Below are positions 31,800 to 35,976 of a DNA stretch of 35,976 nt, in pieces (the first letter of the stretch is position 1; every line of letters begins with the position of its first letter). Made by a program: the position numbers and the translations under genes. Source of the DNA: Paenibacillus fonticola DSM 21315 (lineage in GTDB: Bacteria; Bacillota; Bacilli; Paenibacillales; Paenibacillaceae); the NCBI RefSeq assembly GCF_000381905.1, contig NZ_KB907291.1, positions 1 to 35,976 on the forward strand, written 5' to 3'. A model generated the notes under the pieces. The model searched no databases. It saw nothing but the letters and a program-made list of their open reading frames with translations, and was not told where the DNA came from.

Positions 31800-32432
31800 T
31801 CAATTCATGCTGCCGCCGCCATGGAAAGGACAGTATTTATACATATGTTCAGCTGTTTTGTGATCGCCTTCCCCGTTTCTGTCTTGAAGGCCTTGGATGA
31901 TATTGTTGAACCTGTTCTCCTGCAGGTTTTGTCCAAATTTGAACTTGGCGCTCATGGTCTCAGGAACGAGCCGGAACAAGGCGACAGCTTTCAATTGGCC
32001 GGCATATCGGGGATTCGCAGGGTCTATGGGAGCGTAGCCGCCTTCCGGCTGCAGCTTCTCCATAAACCTCGTGAAAGCATGGGCTTTCTCCTGCAGATCG
32101 TCCACGATTTCCACATGGCCCTGAACCATGACGCTTTTGAAGAACGCAGTTGCTGGGCAAGCCAGCTCGGGATGACTGAAATAGGAAGGGATAATGGCAT
32201 ACTCTTTGGCTACCGTAAAGCTTGCCTGCGGATTGGCTTTTAAATGCTTCATCTTCTCTCCCGCAAGACTGCCATGGAAATAAAAACAGTTGTGACTATA
32301 GACAAAATTTATTGGTGTAACTCTGCACCGGCCATCCTTGTCTACCGTTCCAAGAAATCCGAAGCTCATTTCATGCAAGAAGCTCTCCACTTCTTGTTTG
32401 TTGCCGCTCATAGCGAATTCTTTTCTCCTCAT
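31800..32432 (-). CDS. Pyridoxamine 5'-phosphate oxidase-like flavoprotein
   Basis: 210 residues. The split-barrel PNPOx-like fold is indicated by FGFLGTVDKDGRCRVTPINFVY, FYFHGSLAGEKMKHLKANP and VMVQGHVEIVDD. Proteins of this kind bind FMN or F420 and are often called 5-nitroimidazole reductase-like or PNPOx-family; catalysis of pyridoxal formation is not implied. GGAGG lies ten bases before ATG 32432. It is divergent from the MocR regulator (153-bp gap), a layout in which the regulator often controls the neighbour. Confidence 0.85.
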   Translation of the reverse strand: MRRKEFAMSGNKQEVESFLHEMSFGFLGTVDKDGRCRVTPINFVYSHNCFYFHGSLAGEKMKHLKANPQASFTVAKEYAIIPSYFSHPELACPATAFFKSVMVQGHVEIVDDLQEKAHAFTRFMEKLQPEGGYAPIDPANPRYAGQLKAVALFRLVPETMSAKFKFGQNLQENRFNNIIQGLQDRNGEGDHKTAEHMYKYCPFHGGGSMN

Positions 32433-32487
32433 AACGATTGTGCCTCCATCATCTATAGATATCTTGTTCCTTAGTTTATGGGGAAGA

Positions 32488-32516
32488 TTGACAATAAAAA
32501 AGAACCGCTTTACATT
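32488..32516 (+). promoter_or_regulatory. Sigma-A promoter of the MocR gene
   Basis: TTGACA (32488-32493, perfect) and TACATT (32511-32516) are separated by 17 bases. The start codon is 69 bp downstream, leaving a leader that could hold an autoregulatory site. Confidence 0.6.
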
Positions 32517-32585
32517 AATTTTATTGGTCCACTTTAAACGGGCAGCTGGGTTTTAAAGCACCCTGCCAGAAAGGGGAGGGGTTGT

Positions 32586-34268
32586 TTGGACTTTATACTG
32601 CCAATGGAACAGCAAAGTAAAATTCATCGCTATAAATATTTGGCGCTCTATCATGCTTTGCGGGAAGCGATAAATGAAGGGGTACTTAGGGAAGGAATCC
32701 GCTTGCCATCTACGCGGGAGTTGGCCAAGTTGTATGGCTTATCCCGAGGGAGTGTCTCACAGGCCTATGATATGCTTCACGCAGAGGGCTATATTCAATC
32801 GGTTACAGGCAGCGGCACATATGTAACAGGTACTGTTACCCCCTTGAATGAGCATTCCGGAGAAACGGCAAGGATTGAGCTGTCCGCCTGGGGACGCAGG
32901 GTAACGGGCACGCTGATTTCGGCCCAGGGGGAGCTGGGATCGGAAAGGTCCGAAAGGTCCGAAAGGTCTGGATGGTCTGGAACGTCTGGAAGGTCGAAAG
33001 GAGCTATCGGTGTTGATAGTGCCCATGGTGTCCAGGAAGCTCAAGAAGTTCAAGAAGCTCAAAAAGCCCAAGAGGCTCAAATAGCTCAAAAAGCTCAAAA
33101 AGCTCAAGAAAACCAAAAAATACATATGCCGCGCCCTGTGCAGGAAGCTGTTGCCGTTGGCGGACCGGCGGATAGTATAATTTCTTTTTGTGATGCGGGT
33201 CCATCGCTTGAACTGTTTCCGCTCGCCGAATGGAAGAGCGCGATCGCTTCCGCCGTAAGGGAGGAGCTGGGCCCCCCGTTAACGCTCGGTGACGCGGCTG
33301 GCGATATCGAGCTGCGCGAAGCGATCGCAGCTCATCTACGGCGCAGCCGCGGCATTGCGGCAGATGCGGAGCAAATCTGCCTGTTCAATGGCTCGATGCA
33401 GGCGATCATGCTCCTGACCCAGCTGCTGCTGGGGGAAGGGGAGCCGGCCGTACTGGAGGACCCGTGCTACGCGGGGATCTCCCGGGCCGTCGCCGCCTGC
33501 GGAGCCCTGGCCGTCCCCGCTCAGGTGGACGGCCAGGGCATCGTGCCGCGCGATTGGGACGCGCGGCTGCTGTTTGTGACGCCGGGTCGGCAGTACCCGA
33601 CCGGCGCAGTGCTGTCCCCGGCGCGGCGCCGGGAACTGCTCGCGTGGGCGGCGCGCAGGGAAGCTGTCATCATCGAAGATGATTATGACAGCGAGTTTCG
33701 CTTCGCCGGCCGCCCGTTGGAGCCGCTTAAAGCGCTAGACCACGCGGAACGCGTCGTCTACGTCGGCTCCTTCTCCAAAACGATGTTCGCAGCGCTCCGC
33801 ATCGGATATGCCGTTCTTCCCCGCAGCCTGATCGATCCGGTAAAGCGGATGAAGTCGCTGTACGAACCGATATCGCCAGCGCGGCTGGAGCAGCGTGCTC
33901 TCGCTCGCTTTATGCGCCGCGGGGAGTATGCCCGTCATCTTCGCCGCATGCGCCGGTACTACGGCAGCAAGTATGAGTTGTTCTGCACCTATATGACGAG
34001 GGAAGCTGGCGAGTTGTTTACCTTAAAGCCATCCGATGCCGGCCTGCACGTATATGCTGCCTGGAACGGAACCGAAGCGGAATACGATGCTTTTTGCCAG
34101 GAGGCGGCTGCTCAAGGCGTACTGTTCCGGGATGCTAAAATCTATGGCCTGACACCTGGTTCTCCGGCCGCTTGCTTCTGTTTTCCCCACTTAAGTGAAG
34201 AGCAGCTGGTCGAAGGCGTGAAACGAATGAGAAATGTGTGGAAAATAATTTCAAGCAGGCACAAATAA
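32586..34268 (+). CDS. MocR/GabR-type regulator: GntR helix-turn-helix plus aminotransferase-like domain
   Basis: 560 residues from TTG 32586, with GGAGG six bases upstream. Residues about 12-80 are a GntR winged helix (LPSTRELAKLYGLSRGSVSQAYDML). Residues 185-555 are an aminotransferase fold with Schiff-base lysine K398 in YVGSFSKTM. The family senses PLP and an amino compound and controls vitamin B6, GABA or taurine genes. Odd: the linker (about 118-180) is stretched by simple repeats, SER-SER-SER-like triplets and then a long run of xAQ triplets, and DNA at about 33230-33700 is visibly richer in G+C than its surroundings. Normal MocR proteins are about 470-500 residues; the linker explains the excess. 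Confidence 0.9.
   Translation: MDFILPMEQQSKIHRYKYLALYHALREAINEGVLREGIRLPSTRELAKLYGLSRGSVSQAYDMLHAEGYIQSVTGSGTYVTGTVTPLNEHSGETARIELSAWGRRVTGTLISAQGELGSERSERSERSGWSGTSGRSKGAIGVDSAHGVQEAQEVQEAQKAQEAQIAQKAQKAQENQKIHMPRPVQEAVAVGGPADSIISFCDAGPSLELFPLAEWKSAIASAVREELGPPLTLGDAAGDIELREAIAAHLRRSRGIAADAEQICLFNGSMQAIMLLTQLLLGEGEPAVLEDPCYAGISRAVAACGALAVPAQVDGQGIVPRDWDARLLFVTPGRQYPTGAVLSPARRRELLAWAARREAVIIEDDYDSEFRFAGRPLEPLKALDHAERVVYVGSFSKTMFAALRIGYAVLPRSLIDPVKRMKSLYEPISPARLEQRALARFMRRGEYARHLRRMRRYYGSKYELFCTYMTREAGELFTLKPSDAGLHVYAAWNGTEAEYDAFCQEAAAQGVLFRDAKIYGLTPGSPAACFCFPHLSEEQLVEGVKRMRNVWKIISSRHK
32941..33121 (+). repeat. In-frame triplet and 9-bp repeats in the MocR linker
   Basis: From 32941 a GAAAGGTCC 9-bp motif repeats three times, then decays. 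From about 33035 the motif CAAGAAGCT/CAAAAAGCT repeats as about twelve imperfect 9-bp units, giving a run of QEAQ/QKAQ residues. All units keep the reading frame. Slipped-strand change of length would alter only linker length. Confidence 0.85.
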
Positions 34269-34279
34269 GCGATATAATA

Positions 34280-34315
34280 ATGTCGGAACTATCGGAAATG
34301 TCAGAACTATCGGGA
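34280..34315. repeat. Two 18-bp direct repeats before the AraC gene
   Basis: The 18-bp units at 34280-34297 and 34298-34315 differ at two positions and share the core GAACTATCGG. They lie just after TATAAT at 34273-34278 and before the ribosome binding site of the AraC gene, in the gap of 85 bp. Confidence 0.65.
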
Positions 34316-34353
34316 AAATACGTTGGTGTATTCCGGTTCGGGAGGGAAGGGAC

Positions 34354-35139
34354 ATGCTTCATGCTTTACCATCCTCATTCATATTGAAGCCCGCTTTTGC
34401 CAAAATCGTATGTGAGCCAGGCTGGAAATGGCATGAACGGGATAAGCCGCTGGCGAATTACGATTTGTTTTATGTTTGGAACGGGGAGGGAACGGTCGTA
34501 TTGAACGGCAAGCCAATCCCTGTCGGCAAAGGGAGCTGTTTTTTGTTCCGGCGCGGCGATTACACAAGCGCTACGCATAATCCGCAGCGGCCATTAGTGC
34601 TGACCTATATTCACTTTGATCTTGCGGAGCCGGTGACAGAAGTGCCCGGCCCTTACCGCAAGCTGACGGACACGATTGAATTTGAGTATTTGCTGTCGCG
34701 CTATGTTCGTCTTTTCCTGATTAAAGCTTACGCATCAGAGGAAGAAGCCCGGTTAATTTTGCAGCAGCTGATCATTCATCTGCTTCGTGAGGAACGCCAG
34801 GTTCCCGTGGAGAAAAAAGTAAGCGATCAGCTAGCCGAAACGATTCACGAGACAGCCAATTATGTAGTACAGCATCCGGGCCTCCCGCATAAAGTTGACA
34901 GCCTGGCAGCCCGCGCCGGATTATCGGCCCGGTACTTTTCGAATAAATTCAAGGAGTTGATCGGGATGCCGGTCCAGGCCTATATTATCAAAGCAAGGAT
35001 TGAGCGGGCCCAGCATCTGCTCCTGCATGCAGGAATGAACGTCACGGAGGTTGCGGATGCGCTCGGGTATAAGGATATTTTTTTCTTCAGCCGCCAGTTC
35101 AAGCAGTATACGGGGAAGAGTCCTTCTGAGATCCGATAA
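34354..35139 (+). CDS. AraC-family transcriptional regulator
   Basis: 261 residues. The N-terminal cupin-like part (about 1-130; FYVWNGEGTVVLNGKPIPVGKGSCFLFRRGD) is a ligand-binding AraC_N type domain, and the C-terminal ~100 residues carry two helix-turn-helix units (LAARAGLSARYFSNKFKELIGM and VTEVADALGYKDIFFFSRQFK). No sugar genes lie next to it, so the target is unknown. GGGAGGGAAGG lies three to ten bases before the ATG. TATAAT at 34273 may be its -10, with a weak -35. Confidence 0.92.
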   Translation: MLHALPSSFILKPAFAKIVCEPGWKWHERDKPLANYDLFYVWNGEGTVVLNGKPIPVGKGSCFLFRRGDYTSATHNPQRPLVLTYIHFDLAEPVTEVPGPYRKLTDTIEFEYLLSRYVRLFLIKAYASEEEARLILQQLIIHLLREERQVPVEKKVSDQLAETIHETANYVVQHPGLPHKVDSLAARAGLSARYFSNKFKELIGMPVQAYIIKARIERAQHLLLHAGMNVTEVADALGYKDIFFFSRQFKQYTGKSPSEIR

Positions 35140-35218
35140 ATGAAAAAAATGTTTCAAGCGCCATCTACCCGGGTAATGATTATTTATATGTCATGTAAAT
35201 GGAAGGGGGTGTCTTGTA

Positions 35219-35335
35219 ATGGTAAAGAGACGGCGTATTCGCAGCCGTCAGTGCTTAATGGCTGGCAGCAACATTTTTCGCAATCGTCTGCGTCGGCACA
35301 GAGTGTCTAGCGTAGAAGAGAACAGCTGGTTTTAA
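35219..35335 (+). CDS. Small arginine-rich ORF of 38 residues
   Basis: ATG at 35219 with GAAGGGGG nine bases upstream and TAA at 35333-35335. The product is very basic in its first 30 residues (MVKRRRIRSRQ and RNRLRRHR) and ends EENSWF. It may bind nucleic acid or the membrane, but no family was recognised. It lies between the AraC gene and a hairpin with a T-run at 35371, which would be its terminator. A chance ORF cannot be ruled out. Confidence 0.5.
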   Translation: MVKRRRIRSRQCLMAGSNIFRNRLRRHRVSSVEENSWF

Positions 35336-35370
35336 TCTATCAATTTAATCCAAATATATATTATGACAAA

Positions 35371-35403
35371 TAGAAGCAGCGGCTTACGAGCCGACTGCTT
35401 TTT
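35371..35403 (+). terminator. Intrinsic terminator upstream of the group II intron
   Basis: AGCAGCGGCT pairs with AGCCGACTGCT over TACG, with a one-base bulge, and is followed by TTTTT. It closes the small arginine-rich ORF and is followed within about seven bases by the intron 5' end. Confidence 0.75.
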
Positions 35404-35409
35404 AAGATT

Positions 35410-35976
35410 GTACGCCCAGCATGGGCGTCATCTCTAGGGTGAGAGTCCCGAACGGGGGCTGGCGAGCGCCTACCGTTAGCCAAGGGCAAGGGTGTCCGTC
35501 GCGAGGCGGAATCTGAAGGAAGCCAGAGGCAAAAGCACGGGCCAAGGTACACGAACTGGATTTGAGGCAGGATTAGTCGGATGAGTTGCCAATTCACAAC
35601 GAAATCCAAAGCCGCTAAGGGCTAGTCCTGTAGACTCCAGTGGTCGCGGGCGGAAAGATGACGTTCTTATCTGGGGAGGCCTGCGGGAAAAAAAAAAAAT
35701 GCGAAGTAACTTCGTAACCGCATTCGGAAGGTTGCGCTGAACCCGCAGGAGTCAGCAGAGGCCATAGTACGCGAGTACGGGACGCCGGAAAGCGGAAGGG
35801 CCGAACCGAAAGGAGAGAGGAAACCGATGCGTTCGCGTGAAGAGCATAGACAGCCGAATATCCCAGAAGGGAGCTGCCAGCAAAGAGAAGCGGTGAAGCC
35901 GCCAGGGTATGCTGGAGCGCCGAGTTCTTCCCCGGCACAAGTCGCCCCTTCCTCTCGTGAAGCAAGTAACGACCTA
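35410..35976 (+). mobile_element. Group II intron, 5' part (continues beyond the window)
   Basis: The 5' end GTACGCCCAGC ATGGGCG matches the GUGYG-type start of group II introns, followed by a domain I-like string of short hairpins (GAGTCCCGAAC, GGTGTCCGTCGCGAGGCGG, GAATCTGAAGGAAGCC) that I recognise from bacterial introns. At 35827 an intron-encoded protein begins. The 3' half, including domains V and VI and the 3' splice site, lies outside the window. A run of 12 A's (35688-35699) precedes a hairpin inside domain I-III. The intron sits immediately after a terminator hairpin. The class (A-F) is not assigned. Confidence 0.85.
35827..35976 (+). CDS. ltrA: Group II intron reverse transcriptase/maturase, N-terminal fragment
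   Basis: 50 codons are open from ATG 35827 to the window edge, with AAAGGAGAG ten bases upstream. The start MRSREEHRQPNIPEGSCQQ, then KPPGYAGAPSSSPAQ, resembles the N-terminus of bacterial LtrA-type intron-encoded proteins just before their reverse transcriptase domain. The protein would splice its intron and drive retrohoming. No catalytic residues (YADD) are in this part. Calling it LtrA depends on the intron context. The gene is cut by the window edge. Confidence 0.75.
   Translation, partial: MRSREEHRQPNIPEGSCQQREAVKPPGYAGAPSSSPAQVAPSSREASNDL

Noticed and set aside
32757..33125. Minus-strand frame rich in Leu/Phe/Ser opposite the MocR linker
   Set aside because: Its LSFL repeats are the antisense reading of the QxAQ and SER linker repeats; it is not a membrane protein gene.
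35615..35965. 116-codon minus-strand frame within the group II intron
   Set aside because: It runs through the structured ribozyme in antisense and has no ribosome binding site or domain.

Overview
The window looks like a chromosomal segment of a low-to-mid GC, spore-forming Gram-positive of the Bacillales, most probably Paenibacillus or a close relative. The support is protein style and gene content: long YesN/YesM-type two-component proteins beside a sugar ABC transporter, EcsA/EcsB, a YjcZ-like small sporulation-type protein, HssRS/HrtBA, strong AGGAGG ribosome binding sites with frequent GTG/TTG starts, and a CcpA cre box. No rRNA, tRNA, phage module or CRISPR array was seen.

Layout. 1-156: three head-to-tail 52-bp repeats with a dyad at their core. 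212-6722 (minus): a five-gene operon for a lipoprotein solute-binding protein, two permeases, a YesM-like histidine kinase and a YesN-like response regulator. It is divergent from a GH2 beta-mannosidase (6977-9523, plus), and a perfect cre box sits at the predicted start of operon transcription. Together they read as a glucose-repressed, substrate-sensed mannoside uptake and hydrolysis locus. 9725-13598 (minus): an L,D-transpeptidase and a large secreted Vpr-like subtilase. 13599-14139: a decayed stretch holding a MerR-family remnant behind an apparently intact 19-bp-spacer MerR promoter. 14140-14589: an unrecognised two-helix membrane protein. 14724-18734 (minus): a haem-stress module in the order hssR, hssS, HssR-type box, hrtB, hrtA. 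18918-21338 (plus): a GNAT-DinB fusion, an overlapping 55-residue membrane protein missed by ordinary length cut-offs, and a GH3 (NagZ-like) lipoprotein. 21440-21620: an array of ~21-bp repeats. 21651-23120: a DUF1361 membrane protein and a GNAT acetyltransferase. 23221-24955 (minus): a LysR regulator followed by a PHP phosphatase. 25221-29989 (plus): CheX-like protein, an SDR enzyme, a DEVD-box RNA helicase and ecsAB. 30180-32432 (minus): a YjcZ-like peptide, an aminotransferase and a PNPOx-like flavoprotein, divergent from a MocR regulator with an expanded repetitive linker (32586-34268). An AraC regulator and a 38-residue arginine-rich ORF follow. The window ends inside a group II intron (from about 35410) inserted just after a terminator-like hairpin; only the start of its reverse transcriptase is present.

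The best-supported regulatory systems are the cre-controlled mannoside locus and the haem module with its direct-repeat box. The least explained items are the two unrelated repeat arrays, the MerR remnant with its preserved promoter, the two-helix protein, the overlapping small membrane protein and the arginine-rich ORF. All family calls come from reading motifs by eye; no database search was run.
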